Shown here: one piece after another, positions 1 through 10,200 of the stretch | How positions within the stretch are numbered: position 1 is the stretch's first letter | Layout of the letters: every line of letters starts with the position of its first letter | Virus record (IMG/VR): IMGVR_UViG_3300009433_000028 | Location: 1 to 30,971 of that record | Strand: one strand, 5' to 3' | DNA from: a virus | DNA: 30,971 bases | Position numbers and translations under genes: made by a program | Notes under the pieces: model-generated | Seen by the model: only the letters and a program-made list of their open reading frames with translations | Database searches by the model: none | What the model was told of the DNA's origin: nothing

Positions 1-1
1 A

Positions 2-685
2 TCACAAAATCGTGACAAATCCAAGGAAAAAAGCAAATTAAGATTGCCTGAAGAATATATCCCACTTTGGAAAAGTGATGATACTATTGTCAAAAAACAC
101 GCATTAGTACATTTGAAAAAAAGAAAAATAGAGATGTGTGATATTATCAGATACAATATTGGTTATTGTGAAAGTGGTTTATATGGCAATAGAATAATTG
201 TACCATCTTATGATGAGACTGGTGAACTAAACTATTTTATTGCTAGAAGTATTTTTGATGGTGGGATGAAATACAAAAATCCACCTGTATCTAAAGATGT
301 TATTGGATTAGACTTATTTATAAATTGGGATGAACCAATTGTTTTATGTGAAGGTATATTTGATGCAATAGCAATAAAAAGAAATGCTATTCCATTATTT
401 GGTAAAACCTTACCAAAATCTCTTATGAAAAAAATATACGAAAAAAAGGTAAAACAGATATATATATTATTAGACAATGATGCCGTAAATGACTCAATAA
501 GAATTACAGATAGTCTTATGAGAAATGGCATAAAAGTTTATTATGTGAAACTTACAGATAAAGACCCATCGGATATGGGATTTGAATCAGTTACAGATCT
601 TATAAAAGGTGCAGGTAAAACAACTTTCTCTGATTTTATTAGGATGAAGCTAAATGGCAAAACAAAGAAATATATGGAAATTTAA
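2..685 (+). CDS. gp61: DNA primase, Toprim part (5' truncated)
   Basis: The reading frame is open to the left edge, so the start and any N-terminal zinc-finger domain lie outside the window. The visible part holds a DnaG/gp61-type catalytic core. A stretch that resembles the region before the Toprim fold in phage primases (GYCESGLYGNRIIVPSYD) precedes a Toprim domain. That domain has the acidic residue in VLCEGIFDA (Glu codon at 350-352) and the DND pair of metal-binding aspartates in LLDNDA (codons at 473 and 479). The role is synthesis of RNA primers at the phage replication fork, normally with a gp41-type helicase. The next gene starts inside its 3' end with a 32-base overlap. An in-frame TTG at 44 is possible but is not needed as a start because the frame continues upstream. 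A Toprim protein other than primase is possible; the flanking recombination genes favour primase. Confidence 0.85.
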   Translation, partial: SQNRDKSKEKSKLRLPEEYIPLWKSDDTIVKKHALVHLKKRKIEMCDIIRYNIGYCESGLYGNRIIVPSYDETGELNYFIARSIFDGGMKYKNPPVSKDVIGLDLFINWDEPIVLCEGIFDAIAIKRNAIPLFGKTLPKSLMKKIYEKKVKQIYILLDNDAVNDSIRITDSLMRNGIKVYYVKLTDKDPSDMGFESVTDLIKGAGKTTFSDFIRMKLNGKTKKYMEI

Positions 686-875
686 TGATAATGACTGGAA
701 AGTTCATATCTCGGATGCTTCTTTATTAGAACAAGTGAAAATAAAATTTGATTTGGGAAAATCTCAGACTATTTATTATGGTAAGGGTAGTTTCAAAGAA
801 GAAACTGCTTGGGATTTAATAGTGCCAGATAAAAAAATAAATAAAGTAAAGAAATTTATAAAGGATAATTCTTGA
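654..875 (+). CDS. Small hypothetical protein
   Basis: This 73-residue protein is not recognised. It is rich in Lys and aromatic residues, with several short predicted strands (WKVHISD, QTIYYGKGSF, WDLIVPD) and a basic C-terminal helix (KINKVKKFIKDNS). It has no signal peptide or membrane segment. The ATG overlaps the primase end by 32 bases, with AGGATG just upstream as a possible binding site. Its stop overlaps the TTG start of the recombination nuclease by 3 bases. The tight packing suggests co-translation in the replication/recombination operon. The function is unknown. Confidence 0.7.
   Translation: MAKQRNIWKFNDNDWKVHISDASLLEQVKIKFDLGKSQTIYYGKGSFKEETAWDLIVPDKKINKVKKFIKDNS
861..874 (+). 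promoter_or_regulatory. RBS supporting TTG start
   Basis: AAGGA at 861-865 lies six bases before the TTG at 872. No ATG is nearby in this frame and the preceding gene ends at 875, so the TTG is the likely initiation codon of the gp47-gp46 fusion. Confidence 0.6.
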
Positions 876-3800
876 AAAAAGAAACTGTTGTAAAGGTTCC
901 TTTTCGAAAACTCAAATACATACACCACATTTCAGATATACAGATTCGTAATCTCAAGCGACATAAAGAGTACGAACAGGTTTTCGAAAGAACATATAAA
1001 CAAGTAAAAAAACATAAAGATAATGCCGTAGTCTATATCGGTGGTGATATAGCACACTCAAAAACTGAAATGTCACCTGAATTAGTCGATCAGCTCTCAC
1101 GATTATTTAAGAATCTGGCAGACATCTGTCCTACGATTCTAATCGCAGGAAATCACGATTGTAATTTAAATAATCTTTCGAGAATGGATGTTCTTTCCCC
1201 AATTGTAAATAATCTACAACATAAAGATTTACATTACCTAAAACATAGTGGTGTGTATAAATGTGCTGATGTAAAGTTTGTGGTTTGGGATGTATGGGAA
1301 AAAGAAGATGACTATATTGAGGCGAAAGATGTTGAGGGTGATACAAAAGTAGTTCTCTTTCATGGAACAGTGGATAAGTCGGAAACAGACTTAGGATATT
1401 TTTTACCATCTGATGTGAAAATTGCTAAGTTCAAAGGTTATGATTTGGGGTTGCTTGGAGATATCCACAAAAGACAGCACCTAAATAAAGAAAAAACTAT
1501 ATCCTATTGTGGTAGTCTGGTTCAACAGAATCACGGAGAAGGACTATCGCATGGTTACTTGTTATGGGATGTAGCAAAGAGAACTTCTGAGTACATTGAA
1601 GTACCGAATGACTACGGTTATTATACTATTGATATAAATAACGGAAAAGTTCCAGATTGTCCTGATATACCTAAAAAGGCTAGATTGAGAGTTAGGGTAT
1701 CTAATACAACGCCATCCCAATTGAAGAAGGCTATGACTATGATTCATAGTACATATGGTGTAAAGGAAGTTTCTGTTACAAGAACAGATTCACTAACATC
1801 TCAAGATAAAGTAAGAGGACAAAGAATTACAGTAGGTGATGTAAGAGATGCTGATTATCAGTATGGCTTGATAGAAGAATATCTAAAACAAAATCACTTT
1901 GTAGATACTGAAACTCTATTAGATATAAAAAAGATAAATAAAGAACTAAACACCTTTTTACCAGCGGATGATGTAAATAGAGGAATAACTTGGGATGTAA
2001 AGAAGTTCGAGTTTGATAATATGTTTTCTTATGGAGAAAATAATGTTGTTGACTTCACTAAACTAAATGGTATCGTTGGAATATTTGCTCCAAATGCGAG
2101 TGGTAAATCTTCATTATTAGATGCTCTATCATTTTGTTTATTCGACACATCATCAAGAGCTTATAAAGCACTCAATGTACTCAATAGTAAAAAAGATAAA
2201 TTTTATTGTAAGGCTACATTAGAAGTAGATGGATGTGAATATTATATTGAAAGAAGAGCTAAAAAGCAAAGAAGTGGTCATGTAAAAGTAGATGTTGATT
2301 TTTGGACACATGATGATGCGGGTGAAAAGTTATCTCTCAATGGAGACCAAAGAAGAACAACCGATGTAAATATTCGTAAGGTTATTGGAACTTATGAAGA
2401 CTTTATTATGACAGCTCTTTCTTTACAATCAAACTCAACTGTTTTCATTGACAAAACACAAAAAGAAAGAAAAGACTTACTTGCACAATTTATGGGTATT
2501 GGTGTATTTGACCAACTATATAATTTAGCTGCTGATGAAATATCTGATGTGAGTTCTCTGTTGAAGTCTTTCAAAAACAATAACTATGATAGAGAGTTAG
2601 CAGATATAAAAGAATCTTTGACTGGTCTAAGAAAAGAATCAAGAACTTTTTCAAAGGACAAAAAAGAACAATCGATAGATAAAAAAGATATCGATAAGAT
2701 GATGATTTCTTTGACTAAAAAGTTGAGAAAAGTAGATAACTCTGCTCTAAACATTTCTGAATTAGAAGAAAAAAAGTCTAGTCTAAGTAATAGTTTATCT
2801 ACAGCAGATAAAAAGTTTGGAGAGCTAAAAACTCTTTCTGAACAATATAAAGTTGAGGAAACTGAACTAACAGAAAAAATAAATATCTATAAAGAAAATG
2901 AGATAGATAAGAAGTTTGCACAATTTGAACAATATAGTTTAGAGAAAACTAATAATCAGATTGAGATAGATAAACTAAAAATAGAAGTACAAAACAAACT
3001 TGATAAAATTAATAAGCTTGGTAATTTAGAATATGATTCCGATTGTTCTTATTGTATGAGCAATCCTTTTACATTAGATGCTATGGAGACAGAAAAGAAA
3101 CTAAATGAAGATAAGACATTAGCAGATAAGTTTGTAAAGAAATCAGATAAATTAGAAACTATTATAAATGGCTTATCTCATATTACAGCACATAAAACAC
3201 AAATGGATGAGTGTATACAACAATTTAGTTTATTGACTTCTAATATCAGTAAAGTAGATAGTGAACAAAAACTAACTACGGAAAAGAAAAAAAATATAAT
3301 TAGCCAGTTAGCTATTATCGAGGATAAGATAAATCTATATCATGAACAAGAAAAAGATATACAATATAACATTAGTTTACAAAAAGAAATAACTTCTGTA
3401 GAAAACGAATCCGAATCTTTAGAACAAACTATAGAAGAATTGGATAAAAAATTACAATCCGTAAATGGTGAGATAAAAGTATTAGAAACTAATCGTAGAA
3501 ACATAATGTCTAATATCAAAAAGGTAGAAGAGTTAGAAGATAAATATGCTGCTTATCAATATTATATGGATGCTGTAAAAAGAGATGGTATACCTTACGA
3601 ACTTATATCAAAAGCAATCCCAACAATTGAGGGTGCTGTAAATGATATACTTTCACAGATTGTGGACTTTTCTATGATTTTAGAAATGGATGGTAAAAAC
3701 ATTAATTGTTATATAGTATACGATGATGACAATGTATGGCCATTAGAATTATCTAGCGGTATGGAACGATTTATCTCATCTCTAGCTATGCGTGTGGGAT

Positions 3801-4027
3801 TGATAAATGTATCTAACTTACCAGCACCTAACTTTTTAGCAATCGATGAGGGTTGGGGAACTATGGATTCGGATAATCTAAATTCTGTTTATAATCTATT
3901 TCAATATCTAAAGTCACAATTCCAATTTACAATGATTGTATCTCATATAGATTCTATGAGAGATGCTGTTGACACCTTATTAGAGATAAAGAAAGAGAAT
4001 ACTTTTTCTAATGTTTCATTTGACTAG
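872..4027 (+). CDS. gp47-gp46: Fused recombination nuclease gp47-gp46 (SbcD-SbcC / Mre11-Rad50)
   Basis: One 1051-residue polypeptide carries both subunits of the Mre11-Rad50 type nuclease that processes DNA ends for recombination-dependent replication in T4. Residues ~15-380 are a calcineurin-like phosphoesterase: SDIQ (D22; Gln where DxH is usual), GGDIAHS (D59), GNHD (94-96), FHGT and GDIH (H199). Residues ~382-1051 are an SMC-like ATPase: KKFEFDNMFSYGENN, Walker A APNASGKSS (K412), a long coiled coil with a CxxC zinc hook (C725, C728), signature LSSGM (960-964) and Walker B FLAIDEGWG (D992-E993). The join has almost no linker. The start is TTG at 872, supported by AAGGA six bases upstream. 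In T4 and E. coli these are two separate genes. The 3' end overlaps the minus-strand gene by 20 bases. Confidence 0.93.
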   Translation: MKKETVVKVPFRKLKYIHHISDIQIRNLKRHKEYEQVFERTYKQVKKHKDNAVVYIGGDIAHSKTEMSPELVDQLSRLFKNLADICPTILIAGNHDCNLNNLSRMDVLSPIVNNLQHKDLHYLKHSGVYKCADVKFVVWDVWEKEDDYIEAKDVEGDTKVVLFHGTVDKSETDLGYFLPSDVKIAKFKGYDLGLLGDIHKRQHLNKEKTISYCGSLVQQNHGEGLSHGYLLWDVAKRTSEYIEVPNDYGYYTIDINNGKVPDCPDIPKKARLRVRVSNTTPSQLKKAMTMIHSTYGVKEVSVTRTDSLTSQDKVRGQRITVGDVRDADYQYGLIEEYLKQNHFVDTETLLDIKKINKELNTFLPADDVNRGITWDVKKFEFDNMFSYGENNVVDFTKLNGIVGIFAPNASGKSSLLDALSFCLFDTSSRAYKALNVLNSKKDKFYCKATLEVDGCEYYIERRAKKQRSGHVKVDVDFWTHDDAGEKLSLNGDQRRTTDVNIRKVIGTYEDFIMTALSLQSNSTVFIDKTQKERKDLLAQFMGIGVFDQLYNLAADEISDVSSLLKSFKNNNYDRELADIKESLTGLRKESRTFSKDKKEQSIDKKDIDKMMISLTKKLRKVDNSALNISELEEKKSSLSNSLSTADKKFGELKTLSEQYKVEETELTEKINIYKENEIDKKFAQFEQYSLEKTNNQIEIDKLKIEVQNKLDKINKLGNLEYDSDCSYCMSNPFTLDAMETEKKLNEDKTLADKFVKKSDKLETIINGLSHITAHKTQMDECIQQFSLLTSNISKVDSEQKLTTEKKKNIISQLAIIEDKINLYHEQEKDIQYNISLQKEITSVENESESLEQTIEELDKKLQSVNGEIKVLETNRRNIMSNIKKVEELEDKYAAYQYYMDAVKRDGIPYELISKAIPTIEGAVNDILSQIVDFSMILEMDGKNINCYIVYDDDNVWPLELSSGMERFISSLAMRVGLINVSNLPAPNFLAIDEGWGTMDSDNLNSVYNLFQYLKSQFQFTMIVSHIDSMRDAVDTLLEIKKENTFSNVSFD

Positions 4028-4181
4028 AGTACATAACCTTTTTTGGTTTTAATTGTCCCCTTTTTAGACTTAGAACATATTGATTCAAGACAGCGCTCAT
4101 GGTAGTGCTCTCTTCTTTCACATATACTCTGAACCAGTCTATTAGCGATTCTTCTATAGTAAATGAATATTTCTTTTTCAT
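4008..4181 (-). CDS. Small ribbon-helix-helix-like DNA-binding protein
   Basis: This 57-residue basic protein is read on the minus strand. The pattern fits a CopG/Arc-type RHH fold: a short strand (KKYSFTI), a first helix (EESLIDWFRVYVKEES), a turn, then a second helix starting TTMSAVLNQYVLSLKRG, followed by a basic tail. Such proteins usually bind DNA as dimers and repress transcription. I chose the ATG at 4181 because GGAG lies nine bases before it. The in-frame ATG fifteen bases further up overlaps that GGAG and would have none of its own. It is the only supported minus-strand gene. It converges on the fused nuclease (20-base overlap) and diverges from the tail fibre gene. A motif of the same type as those before the plus-strand genes precedes it in its own orientation (4212-4220), which supports it being real. 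The RHH call is from pattern only. Confidence 0.6.
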   Translation of the reverse strand: MKKKYSFTIEESLIDWFRVYVKEESTTMSAVLNQYVLSLKRGQLKPKKVMYSSQMKH

Positions 4182-4200
4182 ACCGATAATCTCCATATAT

Positions 4201-4220
4201 TGTCAATATAAATAAATAGA
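4201..4220 (-). promoter_or_regulatory. Candidate promoter/operator of the minus-strand RHH gene
   Basis: Read on the minus strand, TCTATTTAT (4212-4220) is followed by TTATATTGACA (to 4201) and then the GGAG of the RHH gene. It matches the TATATTTAT nonamer found before plus-strand genes with one change. The TATTGACA continuation is shared with the site at 28365. Function as a promoter is inferred from position and recurrence. Confidence 0.45.
4207..4214 (+). promoter_or_regulatory. T4-late-promoter-like box
   Basis: TATAAATA is the exact T4 late promoter core, oriented toward the 2057-residue fibre gene. A start about 6-7 bases downstream would give a leader of about 27 bases. It is the only such box I saw correctly placed before a gene in this window, and it overlaps the minus-strand motif, so chance is possible in this AT-rich DNA. 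Confidence 0.35.
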
Positions 4221-4234
4221 TTATTTTGAAATTT

Positions 4235-4245
4235 TATATTTATAT
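4235..4245 (+). promoter_or_regulatory. TATATTTAT motif, copy before the tail fibre gene
   Basis: TATATTTATAT ends two bases before the ATG at 4248. No Shine-Dalgarno sequence is visible between it and the start. If it is a -10-type element, the transcript would be leaderless. It forms an inverted repeat with 4206-4214 (nine bases each, 22-base spacer), consistent with an operator between divergent genes. Confidence 0.45.
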
Positions 4246-4247
4246 GT

Positions 4248-7200
4248 ATGAGTGTCGTAAAAAGATTTAATCCACTAAAAAACTTAGATGAACTTGATGT
4301 ACTGATTGATGATGTAAACACGTCGTCACATATTGTCATTACAGATATGCCACAAAGTCTCCCACAAGGAAAGAGTTCTTTTCTTATAGAGACAGGTCCT
4401 TATATGAGGGAAGGCATAGAGTTAGTCTTTGATTTCGTTGATAGCGAAGGAAATTCTATATACTTAGAACCAGTGTCTGATTATTTAGAAGGTACGTCCC
4501 GTAGAGTATCAGTAGAAGTTTACAGTGATACAGCGCCAGGTCCTGCTAATATAATTGTCGTTGGGGAGTTAGATGAAATTCCAACTGCTCCTGGTTTATT
4601 TGCTGAAACTGATCCTGTTCCTGAAGAATTTCAAGGGGTTTATAATATTAGACTTACTAGAGAAGTTATAATAAATCCAGTAGCTGTAAATACCCAGCCA
4701 ATAAGATTTTATACACAGCCAAGAGTTAGTATCAATGAAAGACGACTTGGTACTATGGAAAGAACAGACCCACCTGATCTTATTACAACTAATCCTTTTG
4801 CTGTAGAAGGTGTTCCAGCAGATGGTTTTGGATTTAAAGAATTTAGTACAGAAGAACCTAAACAAGGTGCTTTAGCAGAAACGAATACTAAAATTGTACA
4901 ATCAAAGGGGAAGACTGGTAAATTTAGTAGAATGAAAAAGTCTTTCAAAGCTAAAAAAGGTAAAAGAAAATTTAGTTTTTTCAAAAGAGCTGGACATATA
5001 GCAAAAAGAAATTCACCTGAAGCATTTCCATTCAGTTTCAAAACATCAGCACATTCTTTTAATACAAAGGAAATTGATGGTAAAATTATACTAACAAGTA
5101 TAGATACAGCAAAATATAATCAAAGTCAATTCAATGAACTAAAACTTACATTTCCACCAACACTCAATAATACACATACGATGTCTATAGAGGATGTGGG
5201 AAATTCTGCAACCGCATTTGTTACAAAACCATTTACCCAAACTAATGCCGATGGACAAGAAATAATATTACCATTTTTTGGTAATGCTAAAACTAGGTTC
5301 GAACCACCACCAACAGCATCTTACTCTACAGTAAATGTTATGTCTTATGCTGATGTATCAATAACTAATATGAGAACCTTTTCAGGAGATGTATTTAAAG
5401 CAAAAGTTTATGTGAGACCTGAAGGCTCTTTTGATGATTTCAAAGTATTAGCAGAGTTACCAGTAGAAGCATCTGATTTGATGGTGGATTTACAATCAGT
5501 AGGTAGAGGAGAAAGAACTGGATACTTTGAAAATCAAGCAGATATAACTAAGTATTGGGAAAAGTTTGGTGGCACCAACGGATTATCTGGTGGTTCAACA
5601 GTAGCTTCAAATTTTAATAATGATATATTATTAGATGCTGTAAAGTTGTCAGGTAGTCTAGCAACATTTACAGACCAAATGAGATTTCAACAAAAATCTG
5701 ATTATAAATTCAATCTTAAAGCTGGTTTAGACTATAACCTAACATTTACTGCTTATGCAAAAAAGGGTACAAATAAAAGAGCATTACTTATACCATACAT
5801 ATCAGGTTCAGGTATGTATGCGAGTCCCGATGAGTATTCAGATTCCGTTACTGAAAACAAAGTAAAAGAAAATTCTAGCTATGGAAAAAGATTAGGTTCA
5901 TTAGAAATACTTCCAGTCGATGATAATGAAGTAGATTTTAAAGTAGTTACTACAGAATTTTCACCTGATAGGGATGGTGATGGTTTAGTACAATTCAGAG
6001 TAGTTGATGGGGAATGGTATATAAATGATATATCTGTTTCACCAGCAACTGATACTGGATTCTCTCCATCTTTCTTTCAATTTGAAAAGGAAATGCCATC
6101 TGAATATCAACACAAGCGTCCTGAAACATTTGAGTTTATGGTTGAGTTTTACGACCCAAATAATAATATAGCAGACTCTATTGCTTTCAATAGTGGTTCT
6201 GTATTCAATGGTGCTAATGCTTTTATGTCAGGAAATGACAATACTATGGCAGGTAGTTTATTTATAGGTGGTGAAAGTACTGCTAGTGGAATGCACTTCG
6301 GCGGTGTATCTTCTGTAATACCTGAAACAGGTGGAGATGGTGCTACAGGTTCAGGATTTATGAGGTCTGTTGGTTATCAAGGATTTATATCAGCTTCCAA
6401 TCCAGCATTAGCTGGTACATTTGGATTTATGATTTATAGTGGTTCTGTTTTGCCAGATAGTGGTGATAATTATGCGGGTGTTGGTTTAGAATTAGTTGGA
6501 CAAAGTGGCTCACTAAAGTTCAGAACCAATCCATCAGTATTTGAAGTACAAGCAGATGCTTTCTTTGTTGGAAAAACGACAACACAATTCATAAGTGGTA
6601 GTGGTGGAAATATTGAAATTAGCTCGTCTGGCTTACACATAACTCCGGAGGGTAATGTAACCGCTAGTGCTATTCTTTTAGGAGATAAGGCTAACTCACA
6701 ATTTTTACAATTTGATGACGGACAACTTACTGTACAAGGTAACTTATCTGTAGACCAAATTTTTACACCAGCACTAATAAATGGAGCAGCTTCAAATGTA
6801 ACTAATGCTAGTTCAAGTATAACATCTCAAGGATTTGCTAAATTTACATCAGCGTCAATTGCTGGTTTTGATGTAAATACACAAGCAATTGTAAGTTCTG
6901 GTTCAAACTTAGTAATGAGTCAATCAGGACAAATAACTGGATCGACAGTTTTATTTACTGGTGGCAAAATTGGTAGTTTTGATTTGAGTAATGATGCTTT
7001 TACCGCTGGGAATACATTTTTCATAAGTTCATCTGTAACTAATAGTCAAGGATTCTTTATATCATCATCTAACTTCAATATAAAAGCTGGTGGTGATGTA
7101 ACTGGTTCAAATGTAAATTTTGTTGGTGGTACAATTGGTGGTTGGTCACTTGGAGATTCTACAATAACTGGTGGTAATCTAATACTAAATAAGGCTGGTT

Positions 7201-10200
7201 CTATAAGGTCTTCTGATTACATAACAGACACATCAGGATTTATAATATCATCAGAGGAAAATGGATTTGCTGAATTTGAAAATGTAAAAATAAGAGGTAC
7301 TCTTGCTACCACAACATTTGAAAAGGAATCTGTTAATGCTGTAGGTGGACAATTGTTTATAGCAAACTCAGCTGCTATGACTGGTTCAAGTGTCCCTGCT
7401 ACAGGATCAAAATTTAGATTGAAAAATGTAACAGGATTTACCAAAGGTGAAATCTTATTGATAAAAAAAGTCGGTGATACAGGATTCAATACAGAATATG
7501 TAAAGGTAGTATCAGCTTCAAGAACAAATGATGGTGGTGATGATGATCCTGATGGATTGGCTGGAGATTTATTTGTTGAAAGAGGTACTGGATATTATGT
7601 AAGAGCTAAAAAAGAATATCTTGCAGACAACGATAGTAATGGAACAATTAGAACATACAGTGCTACATTACCACTAAAATATGCTACTAGCGTACAAAAT
7701 TTTGATAGCGGTGATGCTAATGGATTCAATGTTACTGGTGGTCATTCACATTCAGGATCTTTTCACATACATGTTACAGGCTCAGTCGGACCAGTAGGAG
7801 ATGGTACAGCATTAGACCTAAGAGTATTGAATAACTCTAATTCTGATAGTGTGATAGGTACTACAAGATTGTGGAGTCTGAGTGATGGTGTTACACAAGT
7901 AGATAGAGAAATATTTCACTTCCATAACACACTTACACCAATACCAACGGGTTCAAAAATAAAAATGGAGCTTGTAGCTACCACCGATGGTACAGATGAT
8001 TCATATCTATATTTATCAAAATTTACTGCTTCTTTAGATTGGGGAACAATAGGTACGCCAACATTGTTTGGAGATGCGAGTGGCTCTGTAGGAGACCCAA
8101 TCGGTGGTCCCGAAAGCTATACTGAAGGACAAGTATTAGTAAGTACTGGAAGATACATAAGTGGTACGGGTACAAATACTGTTGGAACTGGTTATATAAG
8201 ACTGAATGCTAATCCTAAAAATAAAGCTACTCCGTATATGGACATTGTTGAAAGAACAGGTAGTGGCATTTATGATATAGAATTGAAAGCTAGAGTTGGT
8301 GATTTGAGTGGGGTTGCGGGTACAAGAAATGTACCAGCAGACTTTACTGGATTTGGTATAATGAGTGAGGTTGCTTTTCTATCAGGCTCACAGATAAAAT
8401 TAGAAGCTCCTACATTCTTACTTGGTGATTTGAATAGTAATTTTGTAAGTGGTTCAAGTGGTAATATAGAAATAAGTTCATCTAAGTTTCATGTAAAACC
8501 AGATGGTGATATTGTGGTTAGAAAGGTTGATGCTACTGAGGGTTCGCTTGGTGGGTTTAGTATAGCAAACAATGCTATATCAAGTTCTGATGGAAACATA
8601 AACATTAATGCGAACACCAAAGCAATATCTATAAATGACACAACATTTGGAAATACAGGAATACAATTAGAGTATAATAGTGGAACTCCAAGAACATTCA
8701 TTGGTAAGTCGGATGGAGCTAATTTTAATTTCGATGGTGCTAATCTTTCAGTTAGTGCGAGTAACTTTAAAGTGACAAGTACTGGAGAGGTAACTGCTTC
8801 TAGTGCTTTATTCTCAGGTATATCTAAGGCTGATATATTTGAGTTTACTTCAATTAATATTGATTCAGGTAATGAAGATACCTATTTCAGTAATTATACT
8901 GGAGCAGACTATAAAGGGAATGCTTCTGGTAGAAACTACACAAAGTTAGATTTGAGTGGAGTTTCTGCAGCAACAAAAACATATGTAAGGATAGGTAGAA
9001 GAGCTCAATATCCGATAGGACATATCGTCCCACCATCATCTGATGGTATATCAATTTTTTATTTTATATTTACTGGACAAACTACAGGTTTTTATCAACA
9101 GAATTTAATTTGGTCTTTTGCTGGTTTTAATGGAATAAATGACATAGTAAACTGTAACGATATGACAAACAATAGTGTTAACCGAGAGAAGTACAGAGCA
9201 ACTGATGGTGCTGGACAAGAGGGTGGTATCTATTTCAACGATGAGAATGATGATAGATTTCGTGGATTTGCTTACGGAAAAACCAATCTGCTTGGTTCAA
9301 ATCATGGTACAACAAATCTAGGAGGCTCTGAATTTTACGAAATGTCTCATCAGGTAAGTGCAAATGTTATATATAAGTTTATGAATAAAGATGGAAAATT
9401 TTTCTTAATGGAAACATCACATACTAATACTGGATCTTCCCAAAAAACTCATAGATTCGATGGGGGAAATGCTTCTGGATTTGGTGTAAAAGTTCTAAAA
9501 GCAAATCAGATTATACAAGGTGAGCACGCATTACTGTCTGCTTTTACTGGAACAAGTGCTACTACAGGTTCTGTATCTACTCCACAGTTTCACCTAAATA
9601 AAGGTGGTTCGATATCTAACGAAGTTCCCGTCCACAACTATGGTAGGATTACGATAATGGATGGTGACGATATGGACACCCAAGATGGTACATCTCTTAG
9701 CTCTAGAGATGGTGATTTATATATAACTGCTCAAAATCTTGGTGACATTTTTCATAGTGGCGATACCTACTATGATTTATATAATTGGGAAAATACTACT
9801 AACTCATCAAGACTAAGACACTCAATTAGATATGTAAAGGATTCACCAGACCAATTTCTTGTTTGGGGCGATGAAAACGATACTGATACCATTAAGATGC
9901 GCCCGAATAGCGGCAGTATTGAAGCTACAGGTGGTACTACAAGTCATATGCTTTTAGGTTATACTAGAGATACTAGTGTTACTGTAGGTGCTTCAGGAAC
10001 TAGTGCTACAACCATTTCTCAATCACCAGGTGTTTCTAATGGTAGAGGATATCGTATGATAAGAGATGGTTCTGTGACAGGAGCTAGTGTACAATTAGAT
10101 GTAACTACAGTTGGTAACAGTGGTAGTCCAATGTATATACCTGCAGAAGCTAATTTCAGTCTAACATGCTATAAGATTTCAACTGGAGGATCTGCAACAT

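Noticed and set aside
4034-4048. AACC-TTTTTT-GGTT as a terminator after the gp47-gp46 fusion
   Set aside because: The stem is only four pairs with a poly-T loop, and the following T-run is short. It lies inside the minus-strand coding sequence and is too weak to call.
4024-4206. A second minus-strand frame of 60 codons overlapping the RHH-like gene
   Set aside because: It is in another frame, needs a TTG start without a ribosome site and has Cys/His/Tyr-rich composition without a fold pattern. The overlapping 57-residue frame has a GGAG-supported ATG and a credible DNA-binding pattern.
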